Below are positions 1 to 9,109 of a stretch of 64,000 nt of DNA, one piece after another. The stretch is from Pseudomonas kilonensis. Lineage in GTDB: Bacteria > Pseudomonadota > Gammaproteobacteria > Pseudomonadales > Pseudomonadaceae. The translations under genes were made by a program, and so were the position numbers. How positions within the stretch are numbered: position 1 is the stretch's first letter; each line of letters opens with the position of its first letter. The notes below the pieces were generated by a model. It was not told where the DNA came from. It ran no database searches and saw nothing but the letters and a program-made list of their open reading frames with translations. Location of the stretch: the NCBI RefSeq assembly GCF_001269885.1, contig NZ_LHVH01000017.1, positions 744,001 through 808,000 on the forward strand. The letters are read 5' to 3'.

Positions 1-500
1 GCTGGGCCGAGGCCGATTCCCATGTGGCGATTCCGAACGATGAGCGTAGCCTGGAGCAGATTCGCGCCAACGACCTGGTACCGTTTGCCAGGCTGAGCAA
101 GCAACTGGCCGCCGTCATGCCGGCCCATGTCATCTACCCGCAGGTCGACGCCAACCCAGCCGGGTTTTCCCGCCGCTGGCTGCAGGACATCCTGCGTGGC
201 GAGTTGCAATTTGATGGCGTGATCTTCAGTGATGATCTGTCGATGGCCGGCGCTCATGTGGTCGGTGATGCCGCCAGTCGTATCGAGGCTGCTTTGACGG
301 CGGGTTGCGACATGGGCCTGGTGTGCAACGACCGTGCTGCCGCGGAGTTGGCCTTGAGCGCGGCCCAGCGCCTGAAGGTCAAGCCTTCGGCGCGGATCGC
401 CCGCATGCGCGGCCAGGCCTACGCCTCCACTGAATACCGTCAGGACCCTCGCTGGCTGGCGGCGCTCGGCGCGCTGAGGGCTGCCCAGCTGGTTGATTAG
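1..500 (+). CDS. nagZ: beta-N-acetylhexosaminidase NagZ, C-terminal part
   Basis: The window opens inside this gene: the reading frame is open from base 3, before the first ATG at 24, so the N-terminus lies to the left. NagZ removes N-acetylglucosamine from anhydro-muropeptides in cytoplasmic cell-wall recycling (glycoside hydrolase family 3). The segment [12 protein letters not shown] carries the family's catalytic Asp, and the preceding [13 protein letters not shown] is typical. In Pseudomonas nagZ sits next to csiV and mfd, as here, although a helicase gene intervenes. The call is firm; only the C-terminal half is visible. Confidence 0.93.
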   Translation, partial: WAEADSHVAIPNDERSLEQIRANDLVPFARLSKQLAAVMPAHVIYPQVDANPAGFSRRWLQDILRGELQFDGVIFSDDLSMAGAHVVGDAASRIEAALTAGCDMGLVCNDRAAAELALSAAQRLKVKPSARIARMRGQAYASTEYRQDPRWLAALGALRAAQLVD

Positions 501-518
501 CGTCTTTTGAAAATAAGG

Positions 519-579
519 TGGGAGCAACATCTGCGCGACCTGAACCAGCGCCATCGCGAGCAAGCTCAGCTCCCACAGG
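519..579. repeat. degenerate REP doublet
   Basis: GTGGGAGCAAC at about 521 faces CATCGCGAGCAAGCTCAGCTCCCACAGG at about 552, the two arms of the REP found many times in this window. It sits between the convergent nagZ and helicase genes. The left arm is decayed. Confidence 0.55.
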
Positions 580-591
580 AAACGGTGTGAA

Positions 592-3285
592 TCAGCGCTT
601 CTCGAGTTTGTCCGGCAGCGGCGCGAACAATGCTTCGATATCGTCGCTTTGCAGTTTCCAATCCCCGGCCACGCGTCCGTCCAGTACGCCGGCCGCGAGG
701 TCGGATTTTTCCTTTTGCAGTAGCTGGATCTTCTCTTCCACCGTGCCTCGGGCAATCAGCTTGTAGACGAACACCGGTTTTTCCTGGCCGATGCGGTAGG
801 CGCGGTCGGTCGCCTGGTTTTCGGTGGCCGGGTTCCACCACGGGTCGTAGTGAATCACTGTGTCGGCCTCGGTCAGGTTCAGGCCTACACCGCCAGCCTT
901 CAGGCTGATCAGGAAGATCTGACGCTTGCCGCTCTGGAATTCCTTGACGGGCGTGCGTCGGTCGCGGGTCTGGCCGGTCAGGAGGGCGTAATCGACGCCG
1001 CGTTTCTTCAGCTCATCTTCAATCAGCGCCAGCATGGACGTGAATTGGGAAAACAACAGCACCCGGCGACCTTCTTCAAACAGCTCTTCGAGCATTTCCA
1101 TCAAGCTGTCGAGTTTGCCCGAGGTGCTGCCTCGGGCGGGCAGGGTGGCGTCGTTGATCAGGCGCAGGTCGCAACACACCTGGCGCAGCTTGAGCAGCGC
1201 TTCGAGAATGATGATCTGGCTGCGGGCCACGCCTTTGCGGGTGATCTCGTCGCGGACCTTCTTGTCCATCGCCAGGCGCATGGTCTCGTAGACGTCCCGC
1301 TGGGCGTCGCTGAGTTCGACCCAATGGATGATCTCGGTCTTGGGCGGCAACTCCGTCGCCACTTGCTCCTTGGTCCTGCGCAGCAGGAAAGGTTTTATCC
1401 GACCGTTGAGGTGTTGCAGTCGTACATCGCTGCCGCGCTTTTCGATCGGTACACGGTAATCGCGGTTGAAACTCTTGACGTCCCCGAGCCAGCCCGGCAG
1501 CAGGAAGTGAAACAGCGACCACAATTCGCCCAGGTGATTTTCCAGGGGCGTGCCGGACAGGCACAGCCGCTGGCGGGCGTTGAGCTCCCGGGCGGCCTGG
1601 GCGGCTTTGCTGGTGGGGTTCTTGATGTACTGGGCTTCGTCGAGAATCAGCACGTGCAACGGCTGCGCGGCGAGGCGCTCGACATCCTTGGGCAGCAGGG
1701 CATAGGTGGTGAGGACCAGGTCGTAATCGGCCAGTCGGTCGAAATGCTTTTTGCGCCCGGCGCCGTAAAGCGCCAATACCTTGAGCTGCGGCGTGAAGTG
1801 AGCGGCCTCGTCGAGCCAGTTGGGGATCAGGCTGGTCGGCATGACCACCATGCACGGTCGGTCCAGGCGTCCGGCGTGTTTTTCGCTGAGAATGTGCGCC
1901 AGGGTCTGTAGGGTTTTGCCCAGGCCCATGTCGTCCGCGAGAATGCCGCCGACTTCCAATTGCCTGAGCGATTGCATCCAGCTCAAGCCTTCGAGTTGAT
2001 AAGGCCGCAGCGTCGCGTTCAGGCCCTCGGGCGCGGTGGCGGTGTAATCCTTGATGTCTCGCAGGCGTTGGGCCAGGCCGCGAATGTGTTCGCCACCTTC
2101 CCAGGTCAGCGGCATGTCCTGCAGCGGGTTCAGACGCAAAGCGTCTGCGCTGTTGAGGCGCAGTTTGGTGGTGCCGGGCTCTTGCAGGTAGAACTCGCCC
2201 AGGGTCGCCAGCACCGGTTTCAGCCGGCCGTAGGGCAGGGCCACCTGCTGTGGGCCGAACTCCGAGTTCGGGCGGTTGGGCAGGTTGACCAGAATGAGTT
2301 CGTCGTCCCGACGCCGGGCCAGGCGTTCCGGGTTGAACAGTTCGATGTGCGAGCGCATCAGGTTCAACAGGATCGGCAGCAGGCTCAGGCGTTCGCCGTT
2401 GACGATGATCCCCAGTTCCAGGTCGAACCAGTCCCGCTCCGGCGTTTCCTCGACGGTGGCGTACCACTCGTCCACTGCCGTCAGGTCGAAGCCGAAGTCC
2501 TCGTCGATCTGCAATTCCCAGCCTTGGCTGCGTAGTTTCGGCAGGTCGTTGAGGGTGAACGTCAGCCAGGCACTGTCATTGATCATTTCGTACAGCTCGC
2601 CAGCGCTTTCCGGCAGGGCCTTGCTTTGTCGGGTCGCGACCTTGAAGCCGAGGATTCGCAGCTGTTCGCGGTAGGACTGTTCCACATCGGTGTGGCGTTT
2701 TATCCGCAGCGTCTGGGTTTCCTGGCGAATCAGCACGTCGGTGTTGCGCTGGCCGCTGACGTATTCGTCCAGGTAGCTGAACGACAGCGCGGCGCGGTGT
2801 TGAATGTAGCGCTGCATCTTGCCGTTGCGCGGCTCGAAGGCGCTGAACTCGATACTGGCCAGCCACAGGCGCGGCACCGGTTGCACGTTGTCCACCAGCA
2901 CTTGTGGCGGGGCCTTGGGGCTGCGGTTGTCCAGCACCGCCTGGAGTTTCTCCAGCAACTGCGCGTCTTTTTCGGCGGCCGGGTAGGCCAGGGTTTCCTG
3001 GACTTGCAGCAACACCGCCGCGCAGTGCTTGCAGTTGATGCGCACCGGGCAGGAGCACGCGGCTTCGAGCAGAATCAGTGCGCCCTTGGCTGACTCTTTA
3101 AGGCGAATGGTCTGACGGTAGACGTTGCCGCCAGAGCCTTCGCAACTGGCGGTGATGGTGCTGTCGCCGGCCTCGACGATCCTGACGCGGTTTTCCAGCG
3201 CATAACGACGCCCGCGCTCCAGGCTCTGTTCCTTGAATCGATTGACCCAGGAAGGTGCCAGGGGTTTGCTCAGGGGCGAGGGCAT
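592..3285 (-). CDS. SNF2-family DEAD/DEAH helicase with SWIM zinc finger
   Basis: An 897-residue ATPase of the Swi2/Snf2 (RapA-like) class, probably remodelling DNA- or RNA polymerase-bound complexes. The N-terminus has a SWIM zinc-binding motif (CSCPVRINCKH, about residue 75). A Walker A (DDMGLGKT, about residue 455) and a DEAQ box (LILDEAQ, about 548) follow, then the conserved C-terminal helicase blocks SQFTSM, LISLKAGGVGLNLT and DRAYRIGQ. The ATG at 3285 is 11 bases after the csiV stop, so mfd, csiV and this gene are probably cotranscribed. The biological substrate is not known from the sequence. Confidence 0.88.
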   Translation of the reverse strand: MPSPLSKPLAPSWVNRFKEQSLERGRRYALENRVRIVEAGDSTITASCEGSGGNVYRQTIRLKESAKGALILLEAACSCPVRINCKHCAAVLLQVQETLAYPAAEKDAQLLEKLQAVLDNRSPKAPPQVLVDNVQPVPRLWLASIEFSAFEPRNGKMQRYIQHRAALSFSYLDEYVSGQRNTDVLIRQETQTLRIKRHTDVEQSYREQLRILGFKVATRQSKALPESAGELYEMINDSAWLTFTLNDLPKLRSQGWELQIDEDFGFDLTAVDEWYATVEETPERDWFDLELGIIVNGERLSLLPILLNLMRSHIELFNPERLARRRDDELILVNLPNRPNSEFGPQQVALPYGRLKPVLATLGEFYLQEPGTTKLRLNSADALRLNPLQDMPLTWEGGEHIRGLAQRLRDIKDYTATAPEGLNATLRPYQLEGLSWMQSLRQLEVGGILADDMGLGKTLQTLAHILSEKHAGRLDRPCMVVMPTSLIPNWLDEAAHFTPQLKVLALYGAGRKKHFDRLADYDLVLTTYALLPKDVERLAAQPLHVLILDEAQYIKNPTSKAAQAARELNARQRLCLSGTPLENHLGELWSLFHFLLPGWLGDVKSFNRDYRVPIEKRGSDVRLQHLNGRIKPFLLRRTKEQVATELPPKTEIIHWVELSDAQRDVYETMRLAMDKKVRDEITRKGVARSQIIILEALLKLRQVCCDLRLINDATLPARGSTSGKLDSLMEMLEELFEEGRRVLLFSQFTSMLALIEDELKKRGVDYALLTGQTRDRRTPVKEFQSGKRQIFLISLKAGGVGLNLTEADTVIHYDPWWNPATENQATDRAYRIGQEKPVFVYKLIARGTVEEKIQLLQKEKSDLAAGVLDGRVAGDWKLQSDDIEALFAPLPDKLEKR

Positions 3286-3296
3286 AGGCGCGCCAA

Positions 3297-3863
3297 TCAG
3301 TCCGGAATGACTTCAGGTGCCTGCCGTGGTGCGGGCGCGGTCAACGAGGTGATCTTGATCAGCAGGCCAAGATGCCCGTTGTCGAGGAAATTCAGTTGGC
3401 CATTCTTGGTGTGGCTCTGCTGCTTGAGGCGCTCGCTGGCGGTGACCAGGCCATTGGCGTTTATCTGGTTGATCCAGAAATCGGCATCCACGTCGGTGAA
3501 ACGGCCCAGCTTCAGTTCCAGGGTGCCCTCGATGGGGAATTGCCCGAACTGTTCGGCGCCGTCGCTGATGGCAACTTTGCGCCCCTGTTCACCGAGCGTC
3601 TGCTGCCAGGCCTTGTGCATCAACACGGTGTATTGGCCGCTGGCGGTGAGTTTCTCGACGATGTGGCCCAGGGCCGGCGTGCGCTGGCTGTCCGCGCCCA
3701 GGCGTTGCGCGCCGGCGTCCCAGTCTTCCGGTGCGGCGCGGCTGATAATCGCCGGCTCGGCGTTCTGGCGCACCAGAATCATTTCAACCTGATACAGGTC
3801 GTCGGCAAACGCCAGGGGGGCGACCAGGGTCAACAACAAGGTCAGTGAGCGAAACAGGCGCAT
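3297..3863 (-). CDS. csiV: CsiV family periplasmic protein
   Basis: A 188-residue protein with a clear signal peptide (hydrophobic stretch LTLLLTLVAPLAF ending before ADD). The mature part starts YQVEMILVRQ, matching the CsiV / DUF family whose founder binds peptidoglycan in Vibrio. It lies 10 bases downstream of mfd and 11 bases upstream of the helicase. The P. aeruginosa orthologue also follows mfd. The role in pseudomonads is inferred from the family only. Confidence 0.75.
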   Translation of the reverse strand: MRLFRSLTLLLTLVAPLAFADDLYQVEMILVRQNAEPAIISRAAPEDWDAGAQRLGADSQRTPALGHIVEKLTASGQYTVLMHKAWQQTLGEQGRKVAISDGAEQFGQFPIEGTLELKLGRFTDVDADFWINQINANGLVTASERLKQQSHTKNGQLNFLDNGHLGLLIKITSLTAPAPRQAPEVIPD

Positions 3864-3873
3864 GGGGCGTCCT

Positions 3874-6800
3874 TCAAGCAGTGGTCGGAGTGAGGCGCTC
3901 GAACAGCGCTTCTACGGTATTGAAGCGCTCTTCCGCGCGCTCCATGGGCACCATGAATTTAAACATCGTGGCACCTTCGAACTTGTAGCGTTTGGGCTGG
4001 CCCTGGATCAACTTGATCAGCACCAGTGGATCGACCGGCGTCTGGGCCTCGAACTCGATCCGGCCGCCGTTGGGGCCGCCGTCGACTTTCTTGATGCCCA
4101 GTTGTTCGGCCTTGAGCTTGAGCAGCGTGGTGCGCACCAGGTTCTTGGTTGGTTCCGGCAGCAGGCCGAAGCGGTCGATCATTTCCACCTGCAGGTCCTT
4201 GAGGCCTTCCTCGTCGCTGGCCGAGGCGATGCGCTTGTAGAGGATCAGCCGCGCGTGGACATCCGGCAGGTAGTCTTCCGGGATCAGCGCCGGCACCCGC
4301 AGGTTGATTTCCGGCCCGCCGCCCAGGGGTTGGTCGAGGTTCGGCTGTTCGCCCTTGCGGATCGACTTGACCGCGCGTTCGAGCATTTCCATGTACAGGG
4401 TGAAGCCGACGGCCTGGATCTGGCCGCTCTGGCCGTCGCCGAGCAATTCGCCGGCGCCACGGATTTCCAGGTCGTTGGTGGCCAGCACGAAGCCGGCGCC
4501 CAGGTCCTGGGTATTGGCGATGGCTTCCAGGCGCTTTTCCGCATCCGGGGTGATCTGCTGGCGCGGTGGCGTCAACAGGTAGGCATAGGCCTGGTGGTGG
4601 CTACGCCCGACTCGGCCGCGCAACTGGTGCAGCTGGGCCAGGCCGAATTTGTCGGCACGCTCGATGATGATGGTGTTGGCGCTCGGCACGTCGATGCCGG
4701 TCTCGATGATGGTCGAGGCGATCAGCACGTTGAAGCGCTTATGGTAGAAGTCGCTCATCACCTGTTCGAGTTCACGCTCACGCATTTGTCCGTGGCCGAT
4801 GCCGATCCGCGCTTCGGGCACCAGTTCGGCCAGGTCGGCGGCGCATTTCTCGATGGTCTTCACGTCGTTGTGCAGGTAATAGACCTGGCCGCCACGCAGC
4901 AACTCACGCAGCAAGGCTTCCTTGACCGTGCTTTTGTTCTGCTCCATGACAAAGGTGCGCACCGACAGGCGCCGGGCCGGCGGCGTGGCGATGATCGACA
5001 GGTCGCGCATGCCCGACACCGCCATGTTCAGCGTGCGCGGGATCGGCGTGGCGGTCAGGGTCAGGATGTCGACTTCGCTGCGCAGGGCCTTGAGCTGTTC
5101 TTTCTGGCGCACGCCAAAGCGGTGCTCTTCGTCGATGATCACCAGCCCCAGGTTCTTGATCTTCACGTCGTCCTGCAGCAGCTTGTGCGTACCGATGACG
5201 ATGTCGATCTTGCCCTCGGCCAGGTCGGCCACGGCGGCGTTCACTTCCTTGGTGGATTTGAAACGGCTCATCACTTCCACGGTCACCGGCCAGTCGGCAA
5301 AGCGGTCGCGGAAACTGTTGTAGTGCTGCTGGGCGAGCAGGGTGGTCGGCACCAGGATCGCCACCTGCTTGCCGCCGTGCACGGCAATGAACGCGGCGCG
5401 CATCGCCACTTCGGTCTTGCCGAAGCCCACGTCGCCACACACCAGTCGGTCCATGGGCTTGGGCGCGAGCATGTCGGCGCGCACGGCTTCGATGGTGGTC
5501 TGCTGGTCGACGGTTTCTTCGAACGGGAAACCGGCGCTGAAGGTTTCGTAGTCGGCTTTCGGGTCGGCGAAGGCGTAGCCCTCGCGGGCCGCGCGGCGGG
5601 CGTAGATGTCCAGCAGCTCGGCGGCCACGTCGCGCACCTGTTCGGCCGCCTTGCGCTTGGCTTTCTGCCAGGTTTCCGAGCCCAGGCGGTGCAGCGGGGC
5701 CAGGGCGTCGTCGCTGCCGGTGTAGCGGGCGATCAGGTGCAGGTTCGCCACCGGCACGTAGAGCTTGGCGCCCTCGGCGTATTCCAGGGTCAGGAACTCG
5801 GCGGCCTGGCTGTCGATTTCCAGCGTCGCCAGGCCCAGGTAGCGGCCTACGCCATGGTCGATGTGCACCACGGGCGCGCCTTCGCGCAGTTCGGTGAGGT
5901 TCTTGATGACAGCGTCGTTGGCAGCGTCGGCGCGTTTTTCGCGACGGCGGCGCTGCATGACGCGCTGGCCGAACAAAGGACTTTCGGCCACCAGTGCCAA
6001 GGCTGGGTCATCCAGGACCAGGCCGTCGTTCAGCGGCGCGATGGTAATCGCCAGGCGATCCTTGCCGGCGACGAAGTCCGGCCAGCTGTCCACCGTCTTC
6101 GGTCGCAGCTTCAGGCGCTCAAGCAGCTCCAGCAGCACTTCGCGACGACCCGCGGATTCGGCGGTGAACAACACGCGACCGGGGAATGCATCGAGAAAGC
6201 CGGCCAGCGCCGCCAGAGGTTGCGTGGCCTTGGCTTCGATGGCCAGGTCCGGCAACGCCTTGGCCGGGAAACGTTCACGGCCGACGCCGGTTTCCACGTC
6301 CTGCTGGCTCGCCACCACCCGTGGCCAGCTCTTGAGGCGGGCAAAACAGTCTTCCACCGGCAGGAACAGCTCGGCCGGCGGTAATAGAGGCCGGGAAGGA
6401 TCGACGCGACGTTCTTCGTAGCGGTTGCGCACGTCGTTCCAGAAGTTTTCCGCGGCCTGCTCGATGCCCGGCAGGGAAAACACCTGGGTGTCCTGGGGCA
6501 GGTAATCGAACAGGGTGGAGGTTTCTTCGAAAAACAGCGGCAGGTAGTACTCGATGCCGGCGGGCGTGATCCCGCTGCTCAGGTCCTGGAAGATCGGGCA
6601 GCGCCGGAAATCCACATCGAAGCGCTCGCGAAAGCGGGCCTTGAAGCGGGTCACGGCGTCTTTCTGCAGCGGGAACTCCTTGGCCGGCAACAGGCGGATC
6701 GACTGCACTTTGTCGATGGAGCGCTGGTTTTCCGGGTCGAAGGTGCGCAGGGTCTCGATTTCGTCATCGAACAGGTCGATGCGATAAGGCAGTTTGCTGC

Positions 6801-7323
6801 CCATCGGGAACAGGTCGATCAAGGCGCCGCGTACCGCGAACTCGCCGTGTTCGTACACCGTGTCGACACAACGATAGCCACTGGCCTCAAGGCGGGTACG
6901 CATTTGCTCGACATCAAGCTTCTGGCCGATGTCCAGCACCAGGCTGCTGCCCAGCAGGAATTGGGTCGGTGCCAGGCGATGTAGGGCCGTGGTGATCGGC
7001 ACTACCAAAACGCCATGACTGAGTTCCGGCAGCCGATAAAGGCTGGCGATTCGCTGGGAAATGATGTCCTGGTGCGGCGAAAACAGATCGTAGGGCAGGG
7101 TTTCCCAGTCCGGAAAATGCAAGACCGGCAAATCCGGAGCGAAGAAACTCAGCTCCTGTTCCAGCCGCTCGGCGCTTTGGCTGTCGGCGGTCAGCAGCAG
7201 GGTGAAGCGCTTTGCAGCGCTGGCAGCCTCGGCGATGGCCAGGCTCAGGGCGGCACCGGGCAGGTTGCCCCAGTGCTGTTTACCTGCCGCGGCAGGGAGA
7301 AGCGGAAGACGCAGAACGGGCAC
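3874..7323 (-). CDS. mfd: transcription-repair coupling factor Mfd
   Basis: Mfd displaces RNA polymerase stalled at DNA lesions and recruits UvrAB. The order is a UvrB-like N-terminal module, the RNA-polymerase-interaction segment with HIDHGVGRY, a RecG-like motor with Walker A GDVGFGKTE (about residue 630) and DEEH box (about 729), then the C-terminal TRCF domain. I chose the GTG at 7323 (VPVLRLPLLPAAAG), which gives 1149 residues, the usual length in this genus. The open frame runs on to 8841 only because it is antisense to gap. First gene of the mfd-csiV-helicase operon. Confidence 0.96.
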   Translation of the reverse strand: MPVLRLPLLPAAAGKQHWGNLPGAALSLAIAEAASAAKRFTLLLTADSQSAERLEQELSFFAPDLPVLHFPDWETLPYDLFSPHQDIISQRIASLYRLPELSHGVLVVPITTALHRLAPTQFLLGSSLVLDIGQKLDVEQMRTRLEASGYRCVDTVYEHGEFAVRGALIDLFPMGSKLPYRIDLFDDEIETLRTFDPENQRSIDKVQSIRLLPAKEFPLQKDAVTRFKARFRERFDVDFRRCPIFQDLSSGITPAGIEYYLPLFFEETSTLFDYLPQDTQVFSLPGIEQAAENFWNDVRNRYEERRVDPSRPLLPPAELFLPVEDCFARLKSWPRVVASQQDVETGVGRERFPAKALPDLAIEAKATQPLAALAGFLDAFPGRVLFTAESAGRREVLLELLERLKLRPKTVDSWPDFVAGKDRLAITIAPLNDGLVLDDPALALVAESPLFGQRVMQRRRREKRADAANDAVIKNLTELREGAPVVHIDHGVGRYLGLATLEIDSQAAEFLTLEYAEGAKLYVPVANLHLIARYTGSDDALAPLHRLGSETWQKAKRKAAEQVRDVAAELLDIYARRAAREGYAFADPKADYETFSAGFPFEETVDQQTTIEAVRADMLAPKPMDRLVCGDVGFGKTEVAMRAAFIAVHGGKQVAILVPTTLLAQQHYNSFRDRFADWPVTVEVMSRFKSTKEVNAAVADLAEGKIDIVIGTHKLLQDDVKIKNLGLVIIDEEHRFGVRQKEQLKALRSEVDILTLTATPIPRTLNMAVSGMRDLSIIATPPARRLSVRTFVMEQNKSTVKEALLRELLRGGQVYYLHNDVKTIEKCAADLAELVPEARIGIGHGQMRERELEQVMSDFYHKRFNVLIASTIIETGIDVPSANTIIIERADKFGLAQLHQLRGRVGRSHHQAYAYLLTPPRQQITPDAEKRLEAIANTQDLGAGFVLATNDLEIRGAGELLGDGQSGQIQAVGFTLYMEMLERAVKSIRKGEQPNLDQPLGGGPEINLRVPALIPEDYLPDVHARLILYKRIASASDEEGLKDLQVEMIDRFGLLPEPTKNLVRTTLLKLKAEQLGIKKVDGGPNGGRIEFEAQTPVDPLVLIKLIQGQPKRYKFEGATMFKFMVPMERAEERFNTVEALFERLTPTTA

Positions 7324-7506
7324 GGAAGATTGAGCTCCAGCATTGCGACAAAGTCGACAATTGTAGCGGGGGAAGGGGGCTGCTGTCAGTCGCAGACTAC
7401 CCGGGCAGACAGGAAAACCACGGTGCGACAGGCGCGCATTGCTCCGCCGAGGACTCGGCGGCATAATGTAGCCCCTTTTTTCAGCCCCTACATGTGGAAG
7501 GTTACC

Positions 7507-8955
7507 GTGACTCAGAAGCCCGACCAGTGTCTTGGTGAATGGATTGATCGTGAAGCTCTCGCAGAAGCGATGATCCCTCTCATCGGTCAGCTCTACCGCA
7601 ATAACAACGTGGTGAGCTCGATCTATGGCCGCAGCCTGATCAACCAGTCTGTCATCGCGATCCTCAAAGCCCACCGCTTTGCGCGCCACCGTTCTTCCGA
7701 CGACAGCGAACTCTCCGTCCACGAAACATTCCCCCTGCTCAAAGCCATGAGCGAGCTCAAGCTCGGCTCGGCTTCGGTGGATCTGGGCAAGTTGGCGTTC
7801 AAATTCCGTAACGAAGGCAATGGCCGTAGCGCCGAACAGTTCGTTCGTGAAGAGATGGCCGATGTGGTTGGCCAGCAGAACGTTTCGGCTCGCAAAGGCA
7901 CTGACGTGGTCCTGTACGGCTTCGGTCGTATCGGCCGTCTGCTGGCGCGCATCCTGATCGAAAAAACCGGTGGCGGCGACGGCCTGCGCCTGCGCGCCAT
8001 CGTGGTGCGCAAGGGCGCCGAGAACGACCTGACCAAACGCGCCAGCCTGCTGCGTCGTGATTCGGTCCATGGTTCGTTCAACGGCACCATCATCATCGAT
8101 GAAGAGAACAACACCATTCTCGCCAACGGCAACCTGATCCAGGTGATCTACGCGAAGAGCCCGACCGAGGTGGACTACACCCAGTACGGTATCAAGGACG
8201 CACTGCTGGTGGACAACACCGGCGTATGGCGTGATGCCGAGGGCCTGGGCCAGCACCTGGCCTGCCCGGGCATCGACCGCGTCGTGCTGACTGCGCCTGG
8301 CAAAGGCAAGCTGAAGAACATCGTTCACGGCATCAACCACGGCGAAATCACCGCTGACGACAAGATCGTCTCCGCTGCTTCTTGCACCACCAACGCCATC
8401 GTGCCGGTGCTCAAGGCGGTGAACGACAAGTTCGGCATCGTCAACGGTCACGTCGAAACGGTTCACTCGTACACCAACGACCAGAACCTGATCGACAACT
8501 TCCACAAGGGCGACCGCCGTGGCCGCAGCGCCGCGCTGAACATGGTCCTCACCGAGACCGGTGCTGCCACCGCCGCTGCCAAGGCCCTGCCTGAGCTGGC
8601 TGGCAAGCTGACCGGCAACGCGATCCGTGTGCCGACGCCGAACGTGTCGATGGCCATTCTCAACCTGAACCTTGAGAAAGCCGCCACCCGTGAAGAAATG
8701 AACGAGTACCTGCGCTACATGGCGCTGCACTCCGACCTGCACAAGCAGATCGACTTCGTCAATTCCCAGGAAGTGGTGTCCACCGACTTCGTCGGCTCGC
8801 GCCACGCCGGTGTCGTGGATGCTGAAGCGACCATTAGCCAAGACAACCGCGTTGTTCTGTACGTCTGGTACGACAACGAATTCGGTTACAGCTGTCAGGT
8901 GGTTCGCGTGATGGAAGACATGGCCGGTGTAAACCCGCCAGCCTTCCCGCGCTAA
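7507..8955 (+). CDS. gap: glyceraldehyde-3-phosphate dehydrogenase, long form
   Basis: Oxidative phosphorylation of glyceraldehyde 3-phosphate with NAD(P)+. The Rossmann motif GFGRIGRLLARIL starts only about 140 residues in, and the catalytic Cys lies in SAASCTTNAIVP. The protein is about 482 residues against about 335 for the ordinary enzyme, so it has an N-terminal extension (CLGEWIDREALAEAM...) of unassigned role. The start is the GTG at 7507, preceded by GGAAGG at 5-base spacing; an ATG at 7492 is possible. It is divergent from mfd and ends at a strong terminator. Confidence 0.9.
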   Translation: MTQKPDQCLGEWIDREALAEAMIPLIGQLYRNNNVVSSIYGRSLINQSVIAILKAHRFARHRSSDDSELSVHETFPLLKAMSELKLGSASVDLGKLAFKFRNEGNGRSAEQFVREEMADVVGQQNVSARKGTDVVLYGFGRIGRLLARILIEKTGGGDGLRLRAIVVRKGAENDLTKRASLLRRDSVHGSFNGTIIIDEENNTILANGNLIQVIYAKSPTEVDYTQYGIKDALLVDNTGVWRDAEGLGQHLACPGIDRVVLTAPGKGKLKNIVHGINHGEITADDKIVSAASCTTNAIVPVLKAVNDKFGIVNGHVETVHSYTNDQNLIDNFHKGDRRGRSAALNMVLTETGAATAAAKALPELAGKLTGNAIRVPTPNVSMAILNLNLEKAATREEMNEYLRYMALHSDLHKQIDFVNSQEVVSTDFVGSRHAGVVDAEATISQDNRVVLYVWYDNEFGYSCQVVRVMEDMAGVNPPAFPR

Positions 8956-8971
8956 GCTTTAGCCGCTTGTG

Positions 8972-9000
8972 AAAACGCCCCGACTTGTCGGGGCGTTTTT
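8972..9000 (+). terminator. intrinsic terminator after gap
   Basis: AACGCCCCGAC, loop TTG, TCGGGGCGTTTTT: a perfect GC stem with a T run, 17 bases past the gap stop codon. Confidence 0.9.
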
Positions 9001-9032
9001 GTATCTGGAGGTTTGTGTTGGCTGGGCCGGCC

Positions 9033-9102
9033 TCTTCGCGAGCAAGCCCGCTCCCACAGGATGTACGCGGACAAACTGTGGGAGCGGGCTTGCTCGCGAA
9101 GG
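9033..9102. repeat. REP doublet (REPIN-like)
   Basis: Two inverted copies, CTTCGCGAGCAAGCCCGCTC and GAGCGGGCTTGCTCGCGAAG, separated by about 25 bases, between gap and the convergent transporter gene. Confidence 0.85.
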
Positions 9103-9109
9103 CGATCTG

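Noticed and set aside
3862..6384. 840-codon open frame on the + strand
   Set aside because: Antisense to mfd, with the His/Gln/Val-rich composition of a reverse-complement shadow in GC-rich DNA.
7324..8841. N-terminal extension of mfd to 1655 residues
   Set aside because: The extra 506 codons are antisense to gap; the frame is open by codon-bias mirror effect. Mfd is 1149 residues from the GTG at 7323.
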